In this document: piece after piece, positions 8,314 through 16,876 of the stretch
How the letters are laid out: the number at the start of each line of letters is the position of its first letter
Numbering within the stretch: position 1 is the first letter of the stretch
Notes under the pieces: generated by a model
What the model saw: the letters and a program-made list of their open reading frames with translations, nothing else
Database searches by the model: none
What the model was told of the DNA's origin: nothing
DNA from: Salinisphaera hydrothermalis C41B8
GTDB taxonomy: Bacteria; Pseudomonadota; Gammaproteobacteria; Nevskiales; Salinisphaeraceae
Direction of reading: 5' to 3'
Assembly: GCF_000732535.1 (NCBI RefSeq)
Contig: NZ_APNK01000002.1
Span: forward strand, 62,001 to 126,000
Length of the DNA stretch: 64,000 nucleotides
Made by a program: the position numbers and the translations under genes

Positions 8314-9498
8314 GTGAAACCTCTGGCTATCCATGCGTATACCGCAACCACGGCGCTGGGCGCCGGGCGCGAGGCGCTGTGGCGGGCCCTGCGCGAACAG
8401 CGCAGCGGTCTCGAGCCCTGCGATTTCGAAGACGCCGATCTGGCGACCTGGATCGGGCGCGTGCCCGGTTGCGAGGACGTGGCGCTGCCCGCGCCGCTGG
8501 CCGACTGGATGTGCCGCAACAACCAGCTTGCCGAGCTGACGCTGCAGCAAGACGGCTTTCTCGACGCGGTCGAACAGGCGCTGACACGGCACGCGCCGGA
8601 GCGCATCGGCCTGTTTCTGGGCACCAGCACTTCGGGTATCCGCAGCACCGAGCGCGCCTATCGCGAAGTGGTCGACGGCCGGCTACCCGACTGGTTCTCG
8701 TTCGAACACACGCACGATTATTTCGCGCTATGCGGCTATGTACAGCGCCGGCTCGGGCTGGCCGGCCCGGCGCTGACCATATCCACCGCCTGTTCGTCGA
8801 GCGCCAAGGTGTTTGCCTCCGCGGCACGTTCGATCGCCGCCGGATTCTGCGACGTGGCCGTGGTCGGCGGCGTCGATAGTCTGTGTCTGACCACGCTCTA
8901 TGGGTTTGCCTCCCTGCAGCTGACGTCGCCGGAGCCGTGCCGGCCCTGGGACGCGCAGCGCAGCGGGATCTCGATCGGCGAGGCCGGCGGTTTTGCGCTG
9001 GTCGGCCCGATCGACGAGGGCGATAGCGGCACCCGGGTGATCGGCATCGGCGAATCGGGCGATGCCTACCACATGGCGGCCCCCGAGCCGGACGGTCGCG
9101 GCGCGGCGCTGGCCATGCGTCGCGCGCTCGCCAGCGCGGGCGTGGCCGCCGACGCGGTGGATTACATCAACCTGCATGGCACCGCGACGCCGGCCAACGA
9201 TCAGGCCGAGGACCGCGCGGTGGTCGATGTGTTCGGTGCGTCCACGCCGGCATCGTCCACCAAGGGCTGGACGGGGCACACGCTGGGCGCGGCCGGCATC
9301 GTGGAGGCGGTGGTGGCATGCCTGGCGCTCGAGCACGATTATCGCCCCGCGACCCTGAATACCCGCGAGGTAGGCCGCGAGTTGAGTTGTCGCGTGCTGA
9401 CCGCGCCGGAGCCGGGCGGGGTCAAGCGGGTGCTGAGCAACAATTTCGGCTTCGGCGGCAGCAACTGCAGTCTGCTGCTGGCCGGCGGAGCGGCCTGA
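8314..9498 (+). CDS. Beta-ketoacyl-ACP synthase (ApeO-like ketosynthase)
   Basis: This 394-residue thiolase-fold condensing enzyme has a complete Cys-His-His triad. Cys160 lies in TISTACSSSAKV, His288 in YINLHGTATPANDQAED and His322 in STKGWTGHTLGAAG. It should extend the aryl-primed chain with malonyl-ACP units. GTG 8314 was chosen because it follows GGAGCG at a normal distance and gives a standard ketosynthase N terminus; the frame is open farther upstream into the acyltransferase gene. Its stop shares one base with the start of the following ketosynthase-like gene, which suggests the two form a ketosynthase/chain-length-factor pair. Confidence 0.9.
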   Translation: MKPLAIHAYTATTALGAGREALWRALREQRSGLEPCDFEDADLATWIGRVPGCEDVALPAPLADWMCRNNQLAELTLQQDGFLDAVEQALTRHAPERIGLFLGTSTSGIRSTERAYREVVDGRLPDWFSFEHTHDYFALCGYVQRRLGLAGPALTISTACSSSAKVFASAARSIAAGFCDVAVVGGVDSLCLTTLYGFASLQLTSPEPCRPWDAQRSGISIGEAGGFALVGPIDEGDSGTRVIGIGESGDAYHMAAPEPDGRGAALAMRRALASAGVAADAVDYINLHGTATPANDQAEDRAVVDVFGASTPASSTKGWTGHTLGAAGIVEAVVACLALEHDYRPATLNTREVGRELSCRVLTAPEPGGVKRVLSNNFGFGGSNCSLLLAGGAA

Positions 9499-10283
9499 TG
9501 CAGCGCGCGTATCTCCACGGGCTGGGCATCGCCGCACCGGGGCTCGAGGATTGGGGCGCGGCGCGTGCGGTGCTGTCGGGCGAAACCGACTATACGTCCG
9601 AGCCGTTGACCCCGTTTCGTACCAAGCTGTTGCCGCGCAATGAAGCACGGCGGGCGGGCGCAGCGGTGCACCTCGCATTCCGGGTCGCCGAGCAGGCGTG
9701 CGCCGAGCGTGATGCCTCGACGTTCGCGGCCGTATTCTCGTCCTCGGCGGGCGACATCGACATTGCCGATCAACTCTGTATGGCGGTCAATGCGCCCGAG
9801 CGGGCTATTTCGCCGACCCGGTTTCATAATTCGGTGCACAACGCGCCTGCAGGCTACTGGAGCATTGCCACTGGCGCGCGCGAACCCGCAACGAGCCTCT
9901 CGGCCGGCCCGGGAGGGTTCATGGTCGCGTTGTGCGAAGCCTGGGGCCTCCTGGCGGAATGTGGAACGCCGGTCCTGTTGGTCTGCTACGACATGGACGG
10001 CAGCGGCATGCTGGCCGAGGCCCGGCGCGATATCGGCGCGACGTTTGCCATGGCCTGGCTGCTCGATACCCATGCCGACGGGGCCATAGCCGTGCTGGAT
10101 CGACCGCAGCCGACCAGCGCCGGTCCGACGCCCGTGTCGATTCCCGCGCTTGAGCATCTGCGCCGCTTGAATGCGAGCGCACGCAGTTTGCCGTTGTTGG
10201 CCGCTCTGGCGGCCCGCCAAGCAGCGGCGCCGGTAATCGCATCGGAACAAGGGCATTGGCGGGTGCCCCTTACACCGTTGTGA
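9498..10283 (+). CDS. Ketosynthase-like chain-length-factor partner (ApeC-like)
   Basis: The 262-residue protein resembles only the N-terminal half of a ketosynthase. Its recognisable segments are YLHGLGIAAPGLEDW at the start, FHNSVHNAPAGYWSIATG and a nucleophile-elbow-like SLSAGPGGFMVALCEAW. The catalytic Cys is missing at the elbow, where glycine and proline residues stand instead. The active-site histidines of the C-terminal half are also absent. Such short proteins partner the active ketosynthase in aryl-polyene synthases and help to set chain length. ATG 9498 overlaps the ketosynthase stop by one base. Confidence 0.75.
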   Translation: MQRAYLHGLGIAAPGLEDWGAARAVLSGETDYTSEPLTPFRTKLLPRNEARRAGAAVHLAFRVAEQACAERDASTFAAVFSSSAGDIDIADQLCMAVNAPERAISPTRFHNSVHNAPAGYWSIATGAREPATSLSAGPGGFMVALCEAWGLLAECGTPVLLVCYDMDGSGMLAEARRDIGATFAMAWLLDTHADGAIAVLDRPQPTSAGPTPVSIPALEHLRRLNASARSLPLLAALAARQAAAPVIASEQGHWRVPLTPL

Positions 10284-10729
10284 GGGGCCTGAGCTTGGTT
10301 GATCTCGTGCCTCATGCGGGCGCGATGTGCCTACTCGATGAGGTGGTCGCCTGGGAGCCCGAGCGTATCCTCTGCCGCAGCGTGCTGAACACGCTGGAGG
10401 CCCATCCGTTGGCTGATCGCGGCGTACTGCCGTTGACGGCCCTGGTGGAATACGCCGCCCAGGCCACGGCGGCGCACGGTACGCTGTTGGCGCGTGACTC
10501 GGCCGGTGGTGCCGGGTCGCCGACGCCCGGCCGGCTCGTCGGCCTGCGCGATATTGAATTCCCCGCCGATGAATCGACGCTCGCCGCACCGACGACCCTC
10601 GATGTGCATGTCGAACGTCTGATGGCCGACGCCGGCGGGTCGATCTATGCGTTCCGCGTCGTCGAAACCGGGCGCGATCTGGTTCGCGGACGCGTGATGA
10701 TTCGGACCGTGACGGACGAGATCGTGTAG
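10280..10729 (+). CDS. apeP: ApeP-family 3-hydroxyacyl-ACP dehydratase
   Basis: This 149-residue hotdog protein has LVPHAGAMCLLDEVVAW near the N terminus; His12 is the probable active-site residue. VLPLTALVEYAAQATAAH and LVGLRDIEFP follow, as in the ApeP/FabZ-like family. It would act with ApeI in dehydrating polyene intermediates. GTG 10280 was chosen because it overlaps the upstream stop as GTGA; a TTG at 10256 would add eight residues. It is the last gene of the plus arm, and the ketoreductase and second ketosynthase that follow it in many clusters are absent. Confidence 0.82.
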   Translation: MRGLSLVDLVPHAGAMCLLDEVVAWEPERILCRSVLNTLEAHPLADRGVLPLTALVEYAAQATAAHGTLLARDSAGGAGSPTPGRLVGLRDIEFPADESTLAAPTTLDVHVERLMADAGGSIYAFRVVETGRDLVRGRVMIRTVTDEIV

Positions 10730-11142
10730 ATCCGAAACGCCTGTCCGGGCCGGTGCCATGAAAAGATGCTTCGCGGATTCCCGGCGCAATGGCGTACTGC
10801 GACTTCTTAGAGGGCTCTTAGCGGGGCTGCTGCAAAACCGGGTCATGGCTACAGCCGGATGGTTCGATGGGCCGCGGTGCCACGGTTTACTGAATACGCC
10901 AAGCCCTGATACGCCGTGTCGGTATTCCAGCCGGATGCGCTTCTCTTGGTTACATCTGTTGAGCAAGCAAGAAAAGCGATTCGCGCCGCCGCGCGAAACC
11001 AGAGGTTGGCGAAGAGCCGCAGGCGAGACTGTCCGAGTGCAAGGTCGGCGGTGCTGACCCAGTGCGTGGCTTAGCCGGATCTACCCATGCCTGAACCGCC
11101 GGGACTCGCCGGCGTCATGGCCGGGTAATCCGCGATTAACCT
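10730..11142. other. Intergenic region after the aryl-polyene arm, containing repeat A copy 1
   Basis: No credible gene was found between the ApeP stop and the terminator of the Bax-inhibitor-1 gene. The left 160 bases show no clear structure, and the right part holds the first copy of dispersed repeat A (10893-11065). No T-rich hairpin typical of a terminator was found directly after apeP. Confidence 0.6.
10893..11065. repeat. Dispersed repeat A, copy 1
   Basis: This non-coding segment is clearly related to 32431-32640. Both begin with TACGCCAA, run through CGCCGTGTC.GTATT, share a core identical over TTCTCTTGGTTACATCTG followed by TTGAGCAAGCA, and continue with GCGCGAAACC and CCCAGTGCG. 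The copies are in the same orientation and differ by indels. No coding capacity is shared. It is probably a degenerate intergenic mobile or REP-like element. Confidence 0.75.
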
Positions 11143-11175
11143 AAAAAAGCCCGGCCATCTTCGATGGCCGGGCTT
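11143..11175 (-). terminator. Rho-independent terminator for the Bax-inhibitor-1 gene
   Basis: The arms AAGCCCGGCCATC (11147-11159) and GATGGCCGGGCTT (11163-11175) form a 13-bp perfect stem with a three-base loop. A six-A run at 11143-11148 on the plus strand gives a U tract on the minus-strand transcript. It lies about 30 bases past the stop of the minus-strand gene at 11205. Confidence 0.9.
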
Positions 11176-11204
11176 CGGTTCGGTCAATCAGACTGCGGCC
11201 GGTC

Positions 11205-11876
11205 TCAGTCGTCGCCGGCGAACACGCCGAGCAGCTGTAGCAGACTGAGGAACAGGTTGTAGATCGTCACGAACAAGGTGAGCGTGGCTCGAATATAGTT
11301 CGTTTCGCCACCGTGGATGATCTCGCCGGTCTGATACACGATCAGCCCGCTCATCAGCAGCACGAACATCATCGACACCGCGAGCGACAACGCCGGGATC
11401 GAGAACAGCACGGCGATCAGGCTCATGACGAAGGCGACCAGAATGCCCATGGTCAGCATGCCGCCCCACTGACTGAAGCGCTTGCCGGAAACCAGGGCGT
11501 ACCCCGACATGCCGACAAAGATCGCCCCGGTGCCGCCCATCGCCATGGTGACCAGCTGTGCACCGTTGGAGAAGTGCTGCAGATACATGTCGATGATGGG
11601 GCCGATCGTATAGCCCAGGAAACCCGTGAACGCGAATATCGAGAGCAGGCCCCAGCCGCTGTTAGCCGTCGCCTGGACGAGAAACATCAGCCCGAACATG
11701 CCGACCAGCGTAATGATGAAGCCGGGGGCCGGCAGATGCAGCGCTGCCGTGGTCCCGGCAACGGCCGCCGAGAAAAGCAGCGTGGCCGACAGCAGCATGT
11801 AGGTGTTGCGCAGCACGCTATTGGTGGCTAGCGCGGTCTGCGCACGTGCGGTATAGGTCGAATTTTCGACGCTCAT
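11205..11876 (-). CDS. Bax inhibitor-1/YccA family membrane protein
   Basis: The 223-residue protein has seven predicted membrane segments, starting after a short soluble N terminus. The family pattern appears in YMLLSATLLFSAAVAGTTA, FTGFLGYTIGPIIDMYL and the late YQTGEIIHGGETNYIRATLTLFVTIYNLF, with two acidic residues in the last helices as in TMBIM/YccA proteins. In E. coli YccA interacts with the FtsH protease; other members conduct calcium. The ATG follows GAGGTAG five bases away and a strong terminator follows the gene, so it looks monocistronic. Confidence 0.92.
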   Translation of the reverse strand: MSVENSTYTARAQTALATNSVLRNTYMLLSATLLFSAAVAGTTAALHLPAPGFIITLVGMFGLMFLVQATANSGWGLLSIFAFTGFLGYTIGPIIDMYLQHFSNGAQLVTMAMGGTGAIFVGMSGYALVSGKRFSQWGGMLTMGILVAFVMSLIAVLFSIPALSLAVSMMFVLLMSGLIVYQTGEIIHGGETNYIRATLTLFVTIYNLFLSLLQLLGVFAGDD

Positions 11877-12349
11877 CGAACTACCTCGTTATCAACTTCC
11901 GGCAATGCTAAAGGCTTTGAGTGTTTCGTACGAGCACCGCGTTGGCCCAACCTCCACCCCAGGCGCCCGACGATCACGCCATGTTTATCGTGGCTCGTCT
12001 GCTCGCCTGGCGTGTTTTAAGGACGCGCTTAACGCGGCTCTTACGAAATTCTAACAAACCCTAGCATGCCGACCGGGGAGTGTCATCTTTGCGTGGCAAA
12101 TGCATCGAAAATGCTACATCTGCCCGCGCATATGAGACCTTGGCAGGAGCACAAAGTTGCGTGCCGCCAATGATAAATTTAGCCGGCGCCACTTTTCCGG
12201 CGGGCGCCAGAGCTCCCATGGAAAGCGGCCGCGCCCAGGGGGCGTATGTCACGCTGCGCGGGCTCAAGTTCGTGGCGAGGGGGCCGATCTTATATATTTT
12301 AGGTGTAGCTGCCAGCGGAGCGCGTGTGTTCCGGAGGGTGGGGGAAATA
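11877..12349. other. Intergenic region between yccA-like gene and sensor kinase
   Basis: This 473-bp stretch separates two divergent genes. The last 270 bases form an open extension of the kinase frame, but they have atypical, low-complexity composition and no recognisable domain, so they are treated as leader. A TATATT hexamer at 12293-12298 is a possible -10 element for the kinase, without a convincing -35. Otherwise no feature was seen. Confidence 0.45.
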
Positions 12350-15300
12350 GTGGAACGGCATCAAACGCCGGCGGGAGCGTTCGGCCGCCTTCTGGGTCGA
12401 CTGTCTATCCGTCGCCAGATGATCGGCGCGGTTACGCTGATCATGGCGCTGTTTGCGGCATCTTGCGTGATCAGTCTGATCGCCTTGGATCGCGTGAACC
12501 AGGCGCGCCTGAGCGCAGGCCAGTCACACGGTTTGCTCGCGCGTTCGCAGGCGCTGGAGCAATCGATCACCAGCCAGGAATCCGCTTTGCGGGCCTATGT
12601 GTTGACCGGGGCGAAACGCTACGAAGAACAGCTGCATGACGCCAATGCCGCGGTCGAGGACGATCTGCATCGGCTGCAGGATGCGGGCGTAGGCGAGCGC
12701 AGTAAGGAAGACCTGCTCGAGAAGATCGACCGACTCGAGTCGCGCTGGCAGGCCCAGGTGGCGGAAGCCGTACTCGCGCGGGTCGATACCGGCGCCGTCG
12801 CCTCGGCGCGGAAAATGCTGGCCAACGGCGCCAGCGTTGCTTATCTCGATCCCATACATTCGGCACTGGCGGATTATCGTAAGCAGCTGACCGAGGAGCT
12901 GGCCGAGCGCAACGCCGATGTTGCCCGCCGCCAATGGATCGCGGATTCCACCGTCATTGGGTTGCTCGTGATCGGCTTGCTGATCGGGCTCGCTACGGTT
13001 ATCGCGGTCCGTCGGCGCATCGCGGGCCCGCTGTCGGAATTGACCGATGTGACCCGCCGTCTTGCCGAGGGCCAACGCAATGTCGGCGTCCGCTTCCTGC
13101 ACCGGGGCGACGAGATCGGGGCGATGTCGCGTGCGCTGGAGACCTTTCGCCGCATCATTGTCCGCCAGGATCGCGATTACTGGATCCGTGATCATCGCGG
13201 CCGGATCACGGCCATGCTGTACCGTTGCGAGGACGACCAAGAGCTGGGGCGACACTTGCTCAACGAGCTGGCTCCGCTTCTGCATGCGGGTTATGCGGCC
13301 GTATTCACGCGCGCCTCACTGGAAGAGGACACGACCGACTTCCGGCTATTGGCCGCCTATGGCTACGCCCCGGAGGCCGAGCAGCGTTTCGCGCCGGGCG
13401 AAGGGCTCGTCGGCGCCGCGCTGGAAACACGGCGGCCAGTCGAACTGACCGATGTGCCAGACGACTATATCCCGATTCGATCGGGGCTCGGACAGGCCCA
13501 GCCGAAGATTCTGCTGGTCGCGCCGGCCGTGATCACCGAGCAGCCGGTTGCGATCATCGAACTGGCTTTGTTTCATCCGTTGACGGAAACCGAGCGCGAA
13601 CTGCTGGATTCGCTCTTGCCGAACATCGGCATGGCGGTTCTGACGCAGATGCGGGCCCGGCGAACCACGGAATTGCTGGCTCAGAGCCGCACGCAAGCCG
13701 AGGCGCTTCGGCGTTCCGAAAAACGGCTCTCGGAGCAGCAGGATAGCCTCAAGCGCGCCAATACCGAACTGCGCGCTCAGAGTGAGGAATTGTCGTCACA
13801 GGCGGCCGAGCTACGAGCCTCGGAAGAGGAGCTCAAATCGCAGGCCGATGAATTGCAGGCTGTGAATGCGAGCCTGCGTGAACAGCAGGACGAGCTGTCC
13901 GCATTGCATGCGCAGGCCGAGGAACGCGCCGAGGAACTGGAGCAGGCGAGCGCGTATAAATCCGATTTTCTGGCCAACATGTCCCACGAGCTACGCACGC
14001 CGCTGAACAGCCTCCTGATTCTGTCGCGTAGCCTGGCGGACAACGAATCCGGAAACCTCGACGACGACGAGGTCGAGGCCGCTCGTATCATTCAGGATGC
14101 GGGCACCGGCCTGCTGACGTTGATCAACGATATCCTGGATCTGTCGAAGATCGAGGCCGGGAAGATGCGGATTCTGCCGGAGCGGCTGGATACGGCCGAT
14201 TTCGCTGAGCGCATCCGTCGTCAGTTCAGCCACATGGCCGCCTCCCAGGGCTTGCAATTCGAACTCGAGCAAACGACCGACGCGCCGGACTACGTGATAA
14301 CCGATGGCGGCAAGCTCGAACAGATCGTACGCAATCTCGTCGGCAACGCGATCAAGTTCACCCATGAAGGCGCGGTGCGGGTCCGGATCATGCGACCCGC
14401 CGCTGACGTCGAGCTTTCTCGCGAGGGTTTGACCCGTGAAAACGCGCTGGCCATCGTGGTCAGCGATGACGGCGTGGGCATTCCCTCGGATCGGCTCGAC
14501 GGTATCTTTCATGCCTTCGAGCAGGTCGACGGCAGCAGCAGCCGTCGTTATGGCGGCACCGGACTGGGCTTGTCGATCACTCGCCAGCTCGCCGAGTTGC
14601 TGGGCGGCGAAGTCATGGTCGAGAGCACGTTGGGCGAGGGCAGCCGCTTCACGGCCGTCGTGCGTACGGACCTCAGCCCCGTCGAGCCCCCTTCGGCTGG
14701 CGACGCCGACAAGGATGCGTCGGGCGTGGAGGCCAATGATCAAACGCCATCCCGCCGTCCGCGGCGCCGTGCCCGCGCGGCCGGGCAGCCGCCGCGCGTG
14801 CTGGTGGTAGACGACGACAACGCGTTTGCCAACATCGTCTGCCGCACGGCGCGAGAGCGCGGGTTTGATGCCGAAGCCGCCGCCGATGGCCCCCGCGCGC
14901 TGGACGCCATCGCCGCCCGCCGCCCGGACGCGGTCGTTCTCGATCTGGGGCTGCCCGGCGAACTCGATGGCTGGGCGGTGCTGGATCGGCTCAAGGCCAA
15001 CCCCGATACCCAGGACATCCCGGTCCATATCGTATCCGCCGCCGACGATACCGGACGCTCGGTTGGCGCCGGTGCCGTGGGTTATCTGCGCAAGCCCGTC
15101 ACGCGTGAAAATTTGGACACGCTACTGGCGCGGGCGGAAACCCTGTCCGGCCGCAAGACAAGGCGTGTGCTGGTGGTCGATGACGACCCGGAGGCCCATG
15201 TGGCGGTGGCGCGCCTGCTACGCAGCGAACGGGTGGAAACGGTGGCGGTCGCTTCCGGCGAGGCGGCTCTGTCGAGGCTCGATCGCGAAAACTTCGATTG

Positions 15301-15958
15301 TCTGGTCCTGGATCTCAAGTTGCCGGACACGTCGGGTTTCGATCTGCTCGACACGATCACGGCACGCCGCGATGCGCCTCCGGTCGTGGTGTATTCCGCG
15401 CGCGATCTTACGGCCGAAGAAACCGAGCGTTTACGGGATCATACCGACAGTATCGTGATCAAGGGAACGCACGCGCAGGATCGGCTGCTGGATGAAATCT
15501 CGTTGTTCATGCACCGGCTGGCGCCGTCCAACCCGCCGGCGAGTCCCAGTCTGGCGACGCCGACCGGCGATGACGGCGGGCCCGCTATGAACGGCGTACG
15601 GGTGCTGCTGGTCGACGACGACATGCGCAATACCTTTGCGCTCTCGCGCATGCTGCGCGGCCACGGTGTCGAGGTGGTCATGGCAGCCGATGGCACGAAG
15701 GCGCTCGATCGCTTGGCGGACATGGAACGTCTCGACCTGGTGCTGATGGACATCATGATGCCGGGCATGGACGGGTACGAGACGATCCGCGCGATCCGTG
15801 CCGGAGCGGATCATCCCAGGGTGCCGATCATCGCGCTGACTGCCAAAGCCATGAGCGGTGATCGTGAGGCCTGTCTTGCCGCCGGTGCCGACGCGTACCT
15901 GTCCAAACCGCTCGATGTCGATCACCTGCTGGCCGAAATGCGGACGTTGCTGTCGTGA
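12350..15958 (+). CDS. Hybrid sensor histidine kinase with CHASE3-like, HAMP, GAF, HisKA, HATPase and three receiver domains
   Basis: This is a 1202-residue membrane kinase. Transmembrane segments lie near residues 23-46 and 201-221 and flank a helical CHASE3-like periplasmic domain. HAMP (about 222-275), GAF (about 305-430) and a long SEEL/AEEL-rich coiled coil follow. The phosphoacceptor is His546 in SHELRTPLN, followed by an ATPase domain with N and G boxes (NLVGNAIKFTH, DDGVGIPSD). Three receivers have Asp865, Asp988 and Asp1134; no HPt domain is present. GTG 12350 follows GGGGGA; the frame is open back to 12080. A GTGA overlap couples it to the CheR gene. The signal sensed is unknown. 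Confidence 0.9.
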   Translation: MERHQTPAGAFGRLLGRLSIRRQMIGAVTLIMALFAASCVISLIALDRVNQARLSAGQSHGLLARSQALEQSITSQESALRAYVLTGAKRYEEQLHDANAAVEDDLHRLQDAGVGERSKEDLLEKIDRLESRWQAQVAEAVLARVDTGAVASARKMLANGASVAYLDPIHSALADYRKQLTEELAERNADVARRQWIADSTVIGLLVIGLLIGLATVIAVRRRIAGPLSELTDVTRRLAEGQRNVGVRFLHRGDEIGAMSRALETFRRIIVRQDRDYWIRDHRGRITAMLYRCEDDQELGRHLLNELAPLLHAGYAAVFTRASLEEDTTDFRLLAAYGYAPEAEQRFAPGEGLVGAALETRRPVELTDVPDDYIPIRSGLGQAQPKILLVAPAVITEQPVAIIELALFHPLTETERELLDSLLPNIGMAVLTQMRARRTTELLAQSRTQAEALRRSEKRLSEQQDSLKRANTELRAQSEELSSQAAELRASEEELKSQADELQAVNASLREQQDELSALHAQAEERAEELEQASAYKSDFLANMSHELRTPLNSLLILSRSLADNESGNLDDDEVEAARIIQDAGTGLLTLINDILDLSKIEAGKMRILPERLDTADFAERIRRQFSHMAASQGLQFELEQTTDAPDYVITDGGKLEQIVRNLVGNAIKFTHEGAVRVRIMRPAADVELSREGLTRENALAIVVSDDGVGIPSDRLDGIFHAFEQVDGSSSRRYGGTGLGLSITRQLAELLGGEVMVESTLGEGSRFTAVVRTDLSPVEPPSAGDADKDASGVEANDQTPSRRPRRRARAAGQPPRVLVVDDDNAFANIVCRTARERGFDAEAAADGPRALDAIAARRPDAVVLDLGLPGELDGWAVLDRLKANPDTQDIPVHIVSAADDTGRSVGAGAVGYLRKPVTRENLDTLLARAETLSGRKTRRVLVVDDDPEAHVAVARLLRSERVETVAVASGEAALSRLDRENFDCLVLDLKLPDTSGFDLLDTITARRDAPPVVVYSARDLTAEETERLRDHTDSIVIKGTHAQDRLLDEISLFMHRLAPSNPPASPSLATPTGDDGGPAMNGVRVLLVDDDMRNTFALSRMLRGHGVEVVMAADGTKALDRLADMERLDLVLMDIMMPGMDGYETIRAIRAGADHPRVPIIALTAKAMSGDREACLAAGADAYLSKPLDVDHLLAEMRTLLS

Positions 15959-16803
15959 GCGATCCGGCAACTACGGAGGACCGCGCGCTGGATCTGTTCG
16001 TGCATGCGTTGAAGATGTGCCACGGCTACGATTTTTCCGACTACGCCCGGGCATCGCTCAAACGGCGCGCCGAGCAGTTGGCCGCCGACTTGGGTGAGCC
16101 CGGTATCGGGCATCTGATTCCACGTCTGATCTACGAACCCAGCCTGTTGGGTGACGTGATCGCGCGGTTGTCCGTGCCGGTGTCCGACATGTTTCGCGAT
16201 CCGGAAGTATTCGCGGTGCTGCGCGAGCGAGTGCTGCCGGTGCTGGCGTCCTACCCGCGGGTGAATATTTGGCAGGCAGGTTGCGCCCAGGGCGAGGAGG
16301 TATATTCCACCGCGATTCTGGCCGAGGAGGCGGGATTGCTGCCGCGCAGTCGTTTCTATGCTACCGATATCAACGATCAGGCGTTGGCGCGTGCCTCCGA
16401 AGGAATCTTTGCCGCGCGACGGGTCGACGGTTTTGCGACGAACTACGATCGCGCCGGCGGTCGCCACGATTTCGCGGATTATTACCGGAGTCGCTATGAT
16501 CTGATTCGGATGCGGCGAACGCTGCGTGAGCGTGTCGTGTTCGCTCACCACAATCTAGTGACCGACGGCGTGTTCGCGGAAACCCACCTGATCATGTGCC
16601 GCAACGTACTGATCTATTTCTCGCAAGCGCTCAAGGAGCGCGTTCTACGATTGTTTGCCGACAGCCTCGTCCGCGGCGGCTATCTGGTCCTCGGGACGCG
16701 CGAAACGTTGCAGTTTTCGGCGCTAGCGCCTTACTTCGAGGTGGTGAGCGAGCCGCACCGGATTTATCGCCTCAAGCGGGAGCGATCGATACATCGTGTT
16801 TGA
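15955..16803 (+). CDS. CheR-family protein-glutamate methyltransferase
   Basis: The 282-residue protein has an N-terminal all-helical CheR domain and a SAM-dependent methyltransferase domain. Key segments are VSDMFRDPEVF, the SAM loop IWQAGCAQGEEVYSTAI (canonical CheR has AGCATGEE), FYATDIND and a late MCRNVLIYFS. CheR proteins methylate glutamates of chemoreceptors; in kinase-linked operons like this they may modify the coiled-coil part of the hybrid kinase instead. Its start overlaps the kinase stop by four bases. No CheB methylesterase or receptor gene is visible in the window, which makes a chemotaxis role unlikely. Confidence 0.9.
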   Translation: MSDPATTEDRALDLFVHALKMCHGYDFSDYARASLKRRAEQLAADLGEPGIGHLIPRLIYEPSLLGDVIARLSVPVSDMFRDPEVFAVLRERVLPVLASYPRVNIWQAGCAQGEEVYSTAILAEEAGLLPRSRFYATDINDQALARASEGIFAARRVDGFATNYDRAGGRHDFADYYRSRYDLIRMRRTLRERVVFAHHNLVTDGVFAETHLIMCRNVLIYFSQALKERVLRLFADSLVRGGYLVLGTRETLQFSALAPYFEVVSEPHRIYRLKRERSIHRV

Positions 16804-16876
16804 ACGACGTACGGCTCTTGGGAATGCGGCAGGCGGGCGAGCGCCGGTGGCCTCGTATCAGGGGTAGGGAGTATGG

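Noticed and set aside
12080-12349. A 90-residue N-terminal extension of the hybrid kinase
   Set aside because: The frame is open, but a good ribosome-binding site precedes GTG 12350 and the extension shows no domain or conserved segment.
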